From contig NZ_JARVSD010000008.1 of the NCBI RefSeq assembly GCF_030209445.1, positions 372,001 through 436,000 of the forward strand: a stretch of DNA of 64,000 bases, given 5' to 3'. This document shows positions 1 to 7,261 of this stretch, piece by piece. Source of the DNA: Promicromonospora sp. MEB111 (GTDB lineage Bacteria; Actinomycetota; Actinomycetes; Actinomycetales; Cellulomonadaceae). Both the position numbers and the translations under genes were made by a program. How positions within the stretch are numbered: the first letter of the stretch is position 1; the number at the start of each line of letters is the position of its first letter. A model generated the notes under the pieces. It was not told where the DNA came from. It made no database searches and was given only the letters and a program-made list of their open reading frames with translations.

Positions 1-621
1 CTTCGTGACGGACGTCTCGGCGATGCTCGCCGCGGCGGCGCGAGCGGTCGCCGTGTCGGGGCCCGGCTGCGCGGGGAACAGGACCTCGCGGTAGTAGCGC
101 AGCTCGTCGATCGACTCCAGGATGTCGGCCAGCGCGCGGTGCCCGCCGTCCTTCTTGGGCGAGGCGAAGTAGACGCGCGGGTACCAGCGGCGCGAGAGCT
201 CCTTGATCGACGACACGTCGATGATCCGGTAGTGCAGGTACTCCACCAGCTCGGGCATGTGCAGGTCGAGGAACGACTTGTCGGTGCCGACGGAGTTGCC
301 GGCCAGCGGAGCCTTGCCCGGCTCGGGCACCCACTCGCGGATGTAGGCCAGGATCTGCTCCTGGGCCTCCTCGAGGGTCAGGCCCTCGTCGAGCTCCTCG
401 AGCAGGCCGGACGTGGTGTGCATGGTGCGGACGAAGTCGTTCATCTGCGCCAGCGCCTCGGCGGGTGGCTTGACGAGGACATCGACACCGGTGCCCAGGA
501 CGTTGAGATCGGAGTCGGTGACGATCGCGGCGACCTCGATCAGCGCGTCGGCGCGCAGGTCGAGGCCGGTCATCTCGCAGTCGATCCAGACGATGCGCTC
601 GTTGGGGTTGGGAAGGCTCAC
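1..621 (-). CDS. orn: oligoribonuclease (C-terminus cut by window edge)
   Basis: 3'-5' exoribonuclease that finishes RNA decay by degrading 2-5 nt fragments, including linearised c-di-GMP, in the cytoplasm. From the GTG at 621 there are 207 codons without a stop, so almost the whole protein (family about 180-220 aa) is present and only the tail is lost past position 1. The DEDDh exonuclease pattern is visible: Asp14 and Glu16 in WIDCEMTGLDL, then GNSVGTDKSFLDLHMPEL, RIIDVSSIKELSRRWYP and HRALADILESI. The start is supported by a TAGGCT -10-like hexamer at 628-633 only 6 nt upstream, which suggests a leaderless message. No ribosome site is seen. Identification is firm; the exact start is less so. 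Confidence 0.93.
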   Translation of the reverse strand, partial: MSLPNPNERIVWIDCEMTGLDLRADALIEVAAIVTDSDLNVLGTGVDVLVKPPAEALAQMNDFVRTMHTTSGLLEELDEGLTLEEAQEQILAYIREWVPEPGKAPLAGNSVGTDKSFLDLHMPELVEYLHYRIIDVSSIKELSRRWYPRVYFASPKKDGGHRALADILESIDELRYYREVLFPAQPGPDTATARAAAASIAETSVTK

Positions 622-777
622 CGGCCCAGCCTATTCCGTCCGGCGCGCGGCGGGTGTGCACGGTTGCGGTACGGGGTGGAAGCGGGCGGAGGAGGGTGGT
701 TCGCGGTGGTCCGAGGCCGGCGCTGAGGTCGCGAGGCGGGCTCGCGGCGTCGGCAGTTCGCCTCGCCTGTCGGCAGT

Positions 778-819
778 TGGCATCGAGATCGGTACAGGCC
801 TGTGCCGATCTCGATGCCA
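778..819. repeat. 42-bp near-perfect palindrome in intergenic region
   Basis: Fifteen-bp perfect arms (778-792 and 805-819, TGGCATCGAGATCGG and its complement) enclose a second palindrome, ACAGGCCTGT, so almost the whole 42 bp folds back on itself. Just upstream GTCGGCAGTT occurs twice (749-758 and 769-778). The element lies in the 354-bp gap between the oligoribonuclease start and a small minus-strand gene. No other gene is seen in that gap. A regulatory or terminator role is possible but unproven. Confidence 0.6.
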
Positions 820-901
820 CGTGCCGAGTTTGCAGTGCAAAGTGCCGCGCGGGATGGCGGACGGCGGCTCTGCCCGTGCGCACGGGCGGCGGGTGCACGA
901 A

Positions 902-942
902 GGCCCTTCCGCGGAACGACCGTGGTCGTCCGGGGAAGGGCC
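902..942 (-). terminator. hairpin downstream of the 49-aa gene
   Basis: Nine-bp perfect outer arms GGCCCTTCC / GGAAGGGCC (902-910 and 934-942), with further inner pairing around CGACCGTGGTCG. It lies 34 bp past the stop of the small minus-strand gene. There is no U tract, which is common for terminators in very GC-rich actinobacteria. Confidence 0.55.
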
Positions 943-975
943 AGGATGTGCGACGTCGGGCCAGTGGGCCGACGG

Positions 976-1125
976 TCAGATCAGGCGGAACCGCTTGGTG
1001 CGCCTGGCCGTGCCGCGCTCGGGGCGCTCGCGCAGAGCGCGCTCCTGGGCCTCGGCGACCTCGGCGCGGCGGGCGATCTCGGCGACCTGTGCGCGGCTGA
1101 TGTAGTAGGCGGTCTCGGCGTGCAT
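976..1125 (-). CDS. 49-aa basic hypothetical protein
   Basis: A small gene too short for routine calling. It starts with ATG at 1125, preceded at good spacing by AAGGA. The product begins MHAETAYYISRAQ, is rich in Arg, Ala and Glu, and looks mostly alpha-helical with a strongly basic tail (ARRTKRFRLI). It is followed by its own hairpin at 902-942 and lies upstream of nothing obvious on its strand. It resembles the next small gene (1416-1592) in size, in the MHxE opening, in the AAGG-type ribosome site and in having a private hairpin. Function is unknown; a nucleic-acid or ribosome partner is only a guess from charge. Confidence 0.6.
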   Translation of the reverse strand: MHAETAYYISRAQVAEIARRAEVAEAQERALRERPERGTARRTKRFRLI

Positions 1126-1327
1126 GTCCGTGGTCCTTCCAGGGGTGGGGAGAGGTGACGGGCGCAGCGGGCGTGCTCCGGCCGGGTCGCGGTCCGGTGC
1201 TCCTCAGTGTTTCCGTCGTGTTACATCATCCCTGATTCCGGAAATGCCGCGCAAGGCGGACAGGGGTGATCTGCAGCACCCTTCCGCAGGTCAGCGGCCC
1301 GCTGGGAGGTCGCGCCCGCACAAACGA

Positions 1328-1364
1328 CGAAGCAGAGCGTGTGACGGGCACACGCTCTGCTTCG
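1328..1364 (-). terminator. strong hairpin terminator, 16-bp perfect stem
   Basis: Perfect 16-bp arms (1328-1343 and 1349-1364; CGAAGCAGAGCGTGTG and its complement) with a 5-nt loop. It lies 51 bp beyond the stop of the small minus-strand gene ending at 1416, so it most likely terminates that transcript. Confidence 0.7.
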
Positions 1365-1415
1365 GGATGCCGGACGCGCCGGTCGCCGGAGGAGCTCCGG
1401 CGGGCGCCGTACGGG

Positions 1416-1592
1416 TCATGCGGACCGCACGCGCAGGGCGGGTGCCGGTGCGCGGTGGTCGCGGTGTGCGGCGCGGGCCTCGGCCCTGCGTCGCTTCTGC
1501 TCCTCGCGGAGCCTGCGAGAACGCCTGTGTTCCTCGGCGTCCTGGAGGCGCTCCCGGTGAAGGGCCTGCGCCAGTTCGTACTCGGTGTGCAC
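1416..1592 (-). CDS. 58-aa highly charged small protein
   Basis: Starts at a GTG (1592) with GAAAGG 6 nt upstream; longer in-frame extensions have no ribosome site. The product starts MHTEYELAQALHRERLQDAE and continues as a single charged amphipathic helix full of Arg and Glu (RRSRRLREEQKRRRAEAR), then a short Ala/Pro tail ending VRSA. No known domain is recognised. It has a strong private terminator (1328-1364) and a sibling-like small gene at 976-1125. Such short Arg-rich proteins are common and unannotated in actinobacteria. The coding call rests on the ribosome site, the consistent third-position GC and the terminator. Confidence 0.6.
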   Translation of the reverse strand: MHTEYELAQALHRERLQDAEEHRRSRRLREEQKRRRAEARAAHRDHRAPAPALRVRSA

Positions 1593-1718
1593 GTGAGTGC
1601 CTTTCGTGACGCTGGATTGCCGGTCTCCCGACAGGAGGGTCTGGCCGGACCCTGTCCACCGCCCGGTATGGGACCGGACGGACGTCACCGCGGTGTGCCT
1701 TGAGCCTCCCAGGAGACG

Positions 1719-1741
1719 GCCGTGCCGCGCACGGCTTTTTT
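1719..1741 (+). terminator. rho-independent terminator with U tract, no upstream gene
   Basis: GCCGTG-CCGCG-CACGGC stem-loop (1719-1735) followed by six T residues (1736-1741). It points along the plus strand, yet no plus-strand gene lies upstream and the next one starts at 1855. It therefore probably ends a short non-coding or attenuated transcript arising in 1593-1718. Confidence 0.6.
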
Positions 1742-1801
1742 CGCGTACGTCTCGGACGCCCGGCCCGGACGCCTGGCCTGGGCCCCCGACCCGCCCGGGC
1801 A

Positions 1802-1849
1802 AAGACGCTAGAGATTCCTTGCGCAAGTTCTCTTTAGCGTCTTACGCTC
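1802..1849 (+). promoter_or_regulatory. operator and leaderless promoter of the HTH regulator
   Basis: Inverted 9-mers AAGACGCTA (1802-1810) and TAGCGTCTT (1835-1843) flank an inner perfect palindrome CTTGCGCAAG (1818-1827). A TACGCT -10-like hexamer follows at 1844-1849, 5 nt before the ATG at 1855, with no ribosome site, which suggests a leaderless message. The nested dyad over the promoter fits autoregulation by the ArsR/HTH product. The assignment is inferred from position. Confidence 0.5.
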
Positions 1850-1854
1850 GGCGC

Positions 1855-2484
1855 ATGCCCGAGCAGATGCAGCCAGAGACCCAGGGGTTCACCCGGCCGA
1901 CGCCGCCGGAGGATGCCGTCATCTCACAGGCCGACGCCATCAAGGCCATGACCCACCCGCTGCGCATCCGCCTGCTCGGCCTGTTCCGTCCCGGGGTGGA
2001 GCTCACCGCCACCCAGTGCGCCGAGCGCACGGGCGAGTCGGTGGCGAGCTGCTCGTTCCACCTGCGCCAGCTCGAGAAGTACGGGCACGTCGAGCGCGCC
2101 GAGGCACACGGCAAGGAGCGCCCGTGGCGGGCCGTGAGCAGGGGGTTCAGCGTGCGCCCCGACCTCGCCGACCCCGAGTCGTGGCCCGCCGCCCAGGCGT
2201 TCGGCAGCATGTTCGTGGCCGAGCAGTTCGCCGCCCTGCAGCGCTGGCTCGCCGACGCCGGACGGGACGACCCGGCCTGGGTGTTCGCCAGCACCCAGAC
2301 GGCCCAGGAGTTCTGGGCGACGCGCGACGAGCTGGACGATCTCTCCCGGCGGCTGGAGGAGATCACCGCGCCGTTCCGCGGCCGCGCGGTGGACCCCGGC
2401 AAGCGTCCGGAGTGCGCGCGGCGCGCGCACCTGTTCGGCGCGGTCTGGGCCGAGATCCCGGAGCCGGAGGGCGAGGACGCATGA
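1855..2484 (+). CDS. ArsR-like winged-helix transcriptional regulator
   Basis: Cytoplasmic DNA-binding regulator, 209 aa. The winged-helix lies at about residues 22-85: MTHPLRIRLLGLF, then the recognition-helix stretch ATQCAERTGESVASCSFHL and the wing. This pattern (tests for 'lower-level' family HTH_20/ArsR) is common for proteins that control a neighbouring exporter. The C-terminal half is Trp-rich and helical and may bind a ligand; no metal-binding cysteine cluster of classic ArsR is seen. The stop overlaps the start of the MFS gene by 4 bp (ATGA), so the two are translationally coupled. A palindromic operator overlaps its own promoter (1802-1843). The inducing compound is unknown. Confidence 0.85.
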   Translation: MPEQMQPETQGFTRPTPPEDAVISQADAIKAMTHPLRIRLLGLFRPGVELTATQCAERTGESVASCSFHLRQLEKYGHVERAEAHGKERPWRAVSRGFSVRPDLADPESWPAAQAFGSMFVAEQFAALQRWLADAGRDDPAWVFASTQTAQEFWATRDELDDLSRRLEEITAPFRGRAVDPGKRPECARRAHLFGAVWAEIPEPEGEDA

Positions 2485-3779
2485 CCACCACCGGACCGAC
2501 CGTGCCGGGTGACGGCGCCGCCCCGGGCGACCCGTCCGCCCTCGGGCAGCCTGTGCCGGCGGACCCCGCCCGGTACCTGCGGACCCCACTCTTCCGGACC
2601 CTCGTGGTGGGCTGGACGCTCGCGAACGTGGCGGACTCGCTGCTCACGCTGCTCATGGCGGTCTGGGTCGCGGACCTGACGGGCAGCGCCGCGCTCGGCG
2701 GTGCGACGTTCGCCCTGCTGGGCCTGCCCGCGCTCGCCTCGCCGTTCCTGGGGTACCTCGCGGACCGGGTGTCCCGGCGGCGCATGCTCGTGGTCGCCTA
2801 CGTGGTGGGCGCGCTCGGGCTGGTGCCGCTGTTCTGGGTGACCCGGGCGGACCAGGTCTGGATCGTCTTCGCGGCCACGCTGGTGTACTCGGCGGTCGCG
2901 TACGTGACGGGCGCCTGCCAGTCGGGTCTGCTCAAGGACCTCCTGCCGACCGAGGCCCTGGGCCACGCCAACGGGCGCCTGTCGATGATCGACCAGGTGT
3001 TCCGCGTGGCCCTGCCGCTGCTCGGCGCGGCGGTCTACGCCCTGGTGGGCGTGGTGCCGCTGGTCGTGGTGGCCATCGCGGGGTTCGTGGGCGCGGCGGT
3101 CGTGCTCGGCCTCGTGCGGATCACCGAGTCGCGGTTCGAGGGTGAGCCGGGCGAGTCGTACCTGGCGGCGACGACGGCCGGGTTCCGCCACCTGTTCGGC
3201 ACCCAGCCGCTCGGCGGGATGACGTGGAACGCCGTGATCGTGTTCGCGTCGGTCGGCCTCGTGAACGCCGTCGCGTTCGCCGTGCTGGAGGGGCTGGGGC
3301 TGCCCGCGGCCTGGCTCGGCCCGCTCACGGTGCTGCAGGGGGTGACCGGGTTCGTCGCCGGGGCGGTCACGCCGCGCCTCATGCTGCGGTTCGGCCGGCC
3401 GCGCGTCTACGCGGTGGGGATCCTCGCCGCGGGCGTGGCCCTGGTGCCGCTCATGTTCGGCTGGGTGATCCCCGCGATCGCGGGTCAGGCCCTGCTCGGC
3501 TTCGGGGTGACGGCCGCGATCATCGCGTGGGTCACCGAGCGCCAGGTCCGGACGCCGGAACGGCTCCAGGGCCGGGTCGCCGCCGCCGGGCACCTGGTCA
3601 ACAACCTGCCGGGCACCGTGGTGACGGCGATCGGCGCGGGGCTGCTCGCGGTCGTGGACTACCGGCTGCTGGTGCTCGCCAACGTCGTGGTGGTGGTCGG
3701 GGCCGGGCTGGTCGCGCTGCGCCTGCGCCACGCGGCCGACCCGGACGTGTCAGACGCTCAGGTCACCCGGGTGACCTGA
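2481..3779 (+). CDS. major facilitator superfamily transporter
   Basis: Inner-membrane secondary transporter, 432 aa, with about ten to twelve hydrophobic helices after a 30-residue Pro/Gly-rich cytoplasmic N-terminus. The MFS motif A is seen as GYLADRVSRRRML between helices 2 and 3. The gene starts inside the stop of the regulator (ATGA), so it is probably the regulator's main target and an exporter of the drug or metabolite sensed. A role in import cannot be excluded. Its last codons form one arm of a 50-bp palindrome (3744-3793) that separates it from the convergent PknG operon. Confidence 0.88.
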   Translation: MTTTGPTVPGDGAAPGDPSALGQPVPADPARYLRTPLFRTLVVGWTLANVADSLLTLLMAVWVADLTGSAALGGATFALLGLPALASPFLGYLADRVSRRRMLVVAYVVGALGLVPLFWVTRADQVWIVFAATLVYSAVAYVTGACQSGLLKDLLPTEALGHANGRLSMIDQVFRVALPLLGAAVYALVGVVPLVVVAIAGFVGAAVVLGLVRITESRFEGEPGESYLAATTAGFRHLFGTQPLGGMTWNAVIVFASVGLVNAVAFAVLEGLGLPAAWLGPLTVLQGVTGFVAGAVTPRLMLRFGRPRVYAVGILAAGVALVPLMFGWVIPAIAGQALLGFGVTAAIIAWVTERQVRTPERLQGRVAAAGHLVNNLPGTVVTAIGAGLLAVVDYRLLVLANVVVVVGAGLVALRLRHAADPDVSDAQVTRVT

Positions 3780-3793
3780 GCGTCTGACACGTC
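3744..3793. terminator. bidirectional terminator, 24-bp perfect stem
   Basis: A perfect inverted repeat with 24-bp arms and only 2 nt between them. It includes the last 12 codons of the MFS gene and ends 4 bp before the stop of the convergent FHA gene, so it can stop transcription from both sides. Confidence 0.75.
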
Positions 3794-3796
3794 AGG

Positions 3797-4693
3797 TCAG
3801 GCCTCGCCCGGGAGGGCCTTGCGGATCACCAGACGTGTCCACGCGCCGAGGAAGACCCGGTCGTTCTCCTCGATCTCGCGGCGCACGCCCTGGTTCAGCG
3901 GGCCGTCCGGGAGCGGGTCACCCGCCGCCGCCACGAAGGTCCCGTTCGACGAGCCGAGATCCTCGACCCACCAGCGCTGACCGTCCGTCGTGAGCTGGCA
4001 GTGCCGCCGGGACACCCCGGGGTCGCTGCCGCAGTCGATGTCGGGCCGGATGCCGCGCGACCTCGACGGCCGCCCCACGAGCAGGCTGCGCTGCCGCAGC
4101 GTGACGAGGCCGGGCAGGCCCGCGGACGGCATCGGGTCCTCCGGGCGCTCGTGCGCGTACCAGTCGGGGTCCACCCAGATCTCGGCCACCCAGGCGTCCT
4201 CGCCCGGGACGGGCGGCGCGGCCAGGCCGCCGCCGTCCGGCGACGGCGCGGGCGCGGGCGACGGCGCAGGGGCGGGCGCGGGCGCGGGGACTCCCGCCGA
4301 CACCGGTGCCGAACCCGCCGACGCCGCACCGGCCTCCGCCACGGAACCGCTCGCGGGCTGTGTGGCGTCCAGGTCGCCGAGGTCCAGGCCGGACGTCGGC
4401 GGGGGCGGCGGAGCCGGCGTCCCGGTGGTGAAGTCGTACCCGCAGTTCTCGCAGAACAGGGAGTCGGCGGGGGACAGGTCGCCGCAGTTCGGGCAGGTCA
4501 CGGGGCCGGCGGAGGCCTCCGTGGGCGCGGCCGGCGCACCACCGGACGCTCCGGTGCCGGTCGCGACGCTCCCGGGTGCGGCGCCGGACCCGCCGGACGA
4601 CGCGGCGCCGGCGCCCGCGGGGATCGGCGTGCCGCAGACGTCGCAGTAGTCCGTGGACTGGCTGGTGTGTCCCTCCGGACAGACGACGGTCAT
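3797..4693 (-). CDS. zinc-ribbon plus FHA-domain protein (phosphothreonine reader)
   Basis: Cytoplasmic adaptor, 298 aa. N-terminal knuckle with Cys5, His9, Cys17 and Cys20 (TDYCDVCGTP), then a second ribbon with Cys67/70/81/84 (CPNCGDL, FCENCGYDF), a long Ala/Pro linker (about 90-160), and a C-terminal FHA domain (about 195-295) with the hallmark GRP, SRRH and SSNGT segments that bind phosphothreonine. It is the last gene of the PknG operon and overlaps the VWA gene by 4 bp. It is a natural reader of PknG phosphorylation, like GarA/OdhI, but lacks the N-terminal ETTSV-type phosphorylation motif known from GarA, so it is probably not the orthologue. A GDLDAT segment (106-111) also occurs in this locus's PknG. 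Confidence 0.88.
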   Translation of the reverse strand: MTVVCPEGHTSQSTDYCDVCGTPIPAGAGAASSGGSGAAPGSVATGTGASGGAPAAPTEASAGPVTCPNCGDLSPADSLFCENCGYDFTTGTPAPPPPPTSGLDLGDLDATQPASGSVAEAGAASAGSAPVSAGVPAPAPAPAPSPAPAPSPDGGGLAAPPVPGEDAWVAEIWVDPDWYAHERPEDPMPSAGLPGLVTLRQRSLLVGRPSRSRGIRPDIDCGSDPGVSRRHCQLTTDGQRWWVEDLGSSNGTFVAAAGDPLPDGPLNQGVRREIEENDRVFLGAWTRLVIRKALPGEA

Positions 4694-6009
4694 GCGCGCC
4701 GGACCCGGGTCGTCTTGGTGGAGGCGGTGTCGAGTGCCATCTCATCCAGCTTGGCGGTGTTCCGCTTGAGCCGCACGGTGCCCTCCTCCTCGTTCTCCAC
4801 GTCCACGATCTTGCGCAGGCGCGACGTGGCCTCGTCGTTGCCGGTCTCGGCGGCGAGCTGCACGGCGCGGCCGAGCTTCACGGTCGCCGTCGCCTCGTCG
4901 CCGGCGGCCTTGGCCGCGAGGCCCTCCTGGATGGCCGAGGCGAGCTCGGCCTGGCCCGTGTAGTGCGCCACCTCGGGGCTGATCCGGGCGGTGAGCGTGG
5001 AGTCGTCCGACCACTTGGCCTTGACCAGGCCCGACGCCTGCACCTCGCCGCCCACCGCGACCTGCACCCGCGCCGCGAGCTGCTCCGAGCCCACGGGCTT
5101 CGCCGCCACGCGCACGGCCACGTGGTAGTCGCGGGTCTCGTCGGCCCACGCGCCGGTGGGGTACCCGCTGGTCAGCGGGTTCACCTCGGTACGACGGCCC
5201 GTCAGGTCGTCGACCTCGGGGGCCACCTGCTTGACGAACAGGACCTGCGACCCCTGCGGCGCCCACACCCGCAGGTCCACCGAGGCGACGCCGCGCGCCA
5301 TCGACTTGCGCACCAGGGCCGCGAAGTCCTCGGCGATGTCCTCCGGGCGCGCGATGAGGTCGACGGTGCCCAGCAGCGCCGTCGAGATCTTGCGCAGCTC
5401 CTCGACCACCCAGCGGTCGCCCACGCCGCGGGCGTCGCACTGGAAGTGGCCCGTGACGTCGGCGATCATCCGGTCCAGGTGCATCGACGGCTCGGACTCG
5501 TTCTTGCCGTCGGTCAGCAGGATCAGGTGCTTCTGCGCCGCCGGGACCGTGGCGAAGAGGTCGTCCGCGAGCCGCAGCCACGTCGAGATGGCCGTGCCGC
5601 CGCTGGCCGACATCGTGGAGATGGCGCGCTTGGCCTCGTTGCGGGCGCCCGGCTCCATGGCCACCATCGGCACCCGGGCGTTGGGGTAGGGGAAGATCCG
5701 GGTGGCCACGTGCGAGCCGCCGATGATCGCGAACAGCGTGCCGTCCGGGATCTGGTCCACGGCCACGGCGGCGGCGTGCTTGGCGGCCTCCATGTTGCGG
5801 CCCTGCATGGATCCGGACGTGTCGACGGCGACGATCTCGGCGACCTGTCCCGCGCCGACGGCGTCGGTGGTGGCGCTCGCGCCCGCGGTGACGCCGACGG
5901 CCCCGGCCGCCCCGGCGCCGGCGCAGGTCACGGACACGATGGCGTGCACGTCGGTGCCGCCGTCGGACAGGAACTCGTTCTGGAAGACCTCGGCGGAGAA
6001 CTCGGCCAC
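4690..6009 (-). CDS. von Willebrand factor A domain protein
   Basis: 439 aa with a VWA domain from about residue 55 to 240. The MIDAS metal site is seen as DTSGS at 63-67, with LLTDGKNE farther on; VWA domains bind partner proteins through a bound divalent ion. The rest is a beta-rich middle region and a C-terminal helical part that may act as a scaffold. It starts with GTG at 6009 behind a GAGGAG ribosome site and overlaps the FHA gene by 4 bp. VWA proteins often act with AAA ATPases as chaperone-like pairs. An AAA gene is in the same operon (13012-14409), so a VWA-AAA pair is a reasonable inference. No signal peptide is seen, so it is cytoplasmic. Confidence 0.85.
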   Translation of the reverse strand: MAEFSAEVFQNEFLSDGGTDVHAIVSVTCAGAGAAGAVGVTAGASATTDAVGAGQVAEIVAVDTSGSMQGRNMEAAKHAAAVAVDQIPDGTLFAIIGGSHVATRIFPYPNARVPMVAMEPGARNEAKRAISTMSASGGTAISTWLRLADDLFATVPAAQKHLILLTDGKNESEPSMHLDRMIADVTGHFQCDARGVGDRWVVEELRKISTALLGTVDLIARPEDIAEDFAALVRKSMARGVASVDLRVWAPQGSQVLFVKQVAPEVDDLTGRRTEVNPLTSGYPTGAWADETRDYHVAVRVAAKPVGSEQLAARVQVAVGGEVQASGLVKAKWSDDSTLTARISPEVAHYTGQAELASAIQEGLAAKAAGDEATATVKLGRAVQLAAETGNDEATSRLRKIVDVENEEEGTVRLKRNTAKLDEMALDTASTKTTRVRRA

Positions 6010-6034
6010 GGTGGCTCCTCTCGGTTACGGCAGG

Positions 6035-7150
6035 CTAGCGCTGCTCGGTGACAGTCGGGGCGATCCGGGCGAGCGCGGCGGTGATGTTGTCGCGCCCTCC
6101 CTGGGCGTTGGCCCAGCGGACGAGCGCCGCCGCGGCGGCGTGGGGCTCGCCGCAGCCGGCGAACCGGCGCACGAGCTCGCCCATCTCGTGCGCGTCGGAG
6201 CAGTAGTTCCACAGGCCGTCCGAGCAGACCAGCAGCCAGCCGGGCCCGGACGGGACGGTCGCGGCGCAGCGCGCGTCGGTGTCGGCGGCGTCGGGGCCGA
6301 GCCAGCGGGTGATGGCGTGCGCCTGCGGCGACGTCTCGGCCTGGGCGCGCGGCACGCCCGCCGCGATCATCTCCTGCGCCCACGAGTCGTCGACGCTGAG
6401 CTGCTCGGCCGGACCGGCGTCCGGCAGCCAGTACACGCGGGAGTCGCCCAGCCAGCCGGCGACGATCAGGTCGCGGTCCACGACGGCGGCCACGAAGGTG
6501 CACGACGGCGGGTCGTCCGCCACGTTCGTCCCCTTGGTCGCGGCGAGCTGCTCCGCCGCGCCCCGCACCGCCTGGCCCGCCGCGCGCGACGCGGCGACCA
6601 TGGCGTCGGTCCAGCCGGCGATGCGCCGGCTGGTGGCACCCGCGACCGAGCTCGACCCCTCGGGCCCGTAGGCCACGAGCACGTCCCGGGCCGCGCGGCT
6701 CGCGGCGAGCGAGGCGACGTCGGAGTCCGGGGCGCTGGAGACGCCGTCGCACACCACGAGCGCCGCGAAGGTGCTGCTCGCGGCCAGCGCCATCGCGTCC
6801 TCGTTGCGGGCGTGCCGGATGCCCCGGTCGCAGACGCCGGCCACCCAGGCCGCCGGGCGCTCCTCGAAGTGGTCGCGCTCGGACTGGCCGGGGGTGCCGC
6901 AGTCGGCGCAGTAGCCGTCGTCGGCGATGAGGCCGCCGCAGGCCGCGCACCTGCGCCGCCCGGCCTCGCCCGTCGGCGGGTCGAGGTCCAGCACGGTGGG
7001 TGCCACGTCCAGGGTCACCTCGGACGGCAGGGACGGGTCGTCCGCGACGGGGCCCAGCGCCGTGCCGCAGTTCTCGCAGAACCTGGCGCGGGGTGCCGCG
7101 CTCTCTCCACAGCTCGGGCAACGGACGAGGACGCTGTCGTCGGCGGTCAT
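6035..7150 (-). CDS. PP2C-family Ser/Thr protein phosphatase with two zinc knuckles
   Basis: 371 aa. N-terminal ribbons carry Cys11/14/25/28 and Cys68/71/81/84; the second ends DDGYCADCGTP, matching the knuckles of PknG and the FHA protein in this operon. The PP2C domain (about 95-365) shows RHARNEDAM, VCDGVSS and WLGDSRVYW, which supply the metal-binding acidic residues. It would dephosphorylate PknG or its targets in the cytoplasm. It starts with ATG at 7150 behind GGAG, 111 bp after pknG ends, with a hairpin between (7222-7241). This is the widest gap in the operon, so the phosphatase, VWA and FHA genes may be expressed at a different level from the upstream part. Confidence 0.9.
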   Translation of the reverse strand: MTADDSVLVRCPSCGESAAPRARFCENCGTALGPVADDPSLPSEVTLDVAPTVLDLDPPTGEAGRRRCAACGGLIADDGYCADCGTPGQSERDHFEERPAAWVAGVCDRGIRHARNEDAMALAASSTFAALVVCDGVSSAPDSDVASLAASRAARDVLVAYGPEGSSSVAGATSRRIAGWTDAMVAASRAAGQAVRGAAEQLAATKGTNVADDPPSCTFVAAVVDRDLIVAGWLGDSRVYWLPDAGPAEQLSVDDSWAQEMIAAGVPRAQAETSPQAHAITRWLGPDAADTDARCAATVPSGPGWLLVCSDGLWNYCSDAHEMGELVRRFAGCGEPHAAAAALVRWANAQGGRDNITAALARIAPTVTEQR

Positions 7151-7221
7151 GTCGGGGTCGATCTCCTTGCCTTCGTCAGGGCTCCCGCCCCGCGACTGTG
7201 GTTCAGCGGGTCTCCGGCTGC

Positions 7222-7241
7222 GGGCGCCGTCGGTGGCGCCC
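7222..7241 (-). terminator. small intercistronic hairpin after pknG
   Basis: Seven-bp perfect stem GGGCGCC / GGCGCCC with a 6-nt loop, 21 bp past the pknG stop. It may be a partial terminator or an RNA processing site that lowers expression of the downstream phosphatase-VWA-FHA genes. Confidence 0.4.
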
Positions 7242-7261
7242 GGTCCGGCCCGGCGGGGCGC

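Noticed and set aside
2016-3779. Long alternative-frame open readings over the regulator/MFS and most other genes
   Set aside because: Arg/Ala/Gly/Pro-rich shadow frames caused by high GC; the domain-bearing frames are clear.
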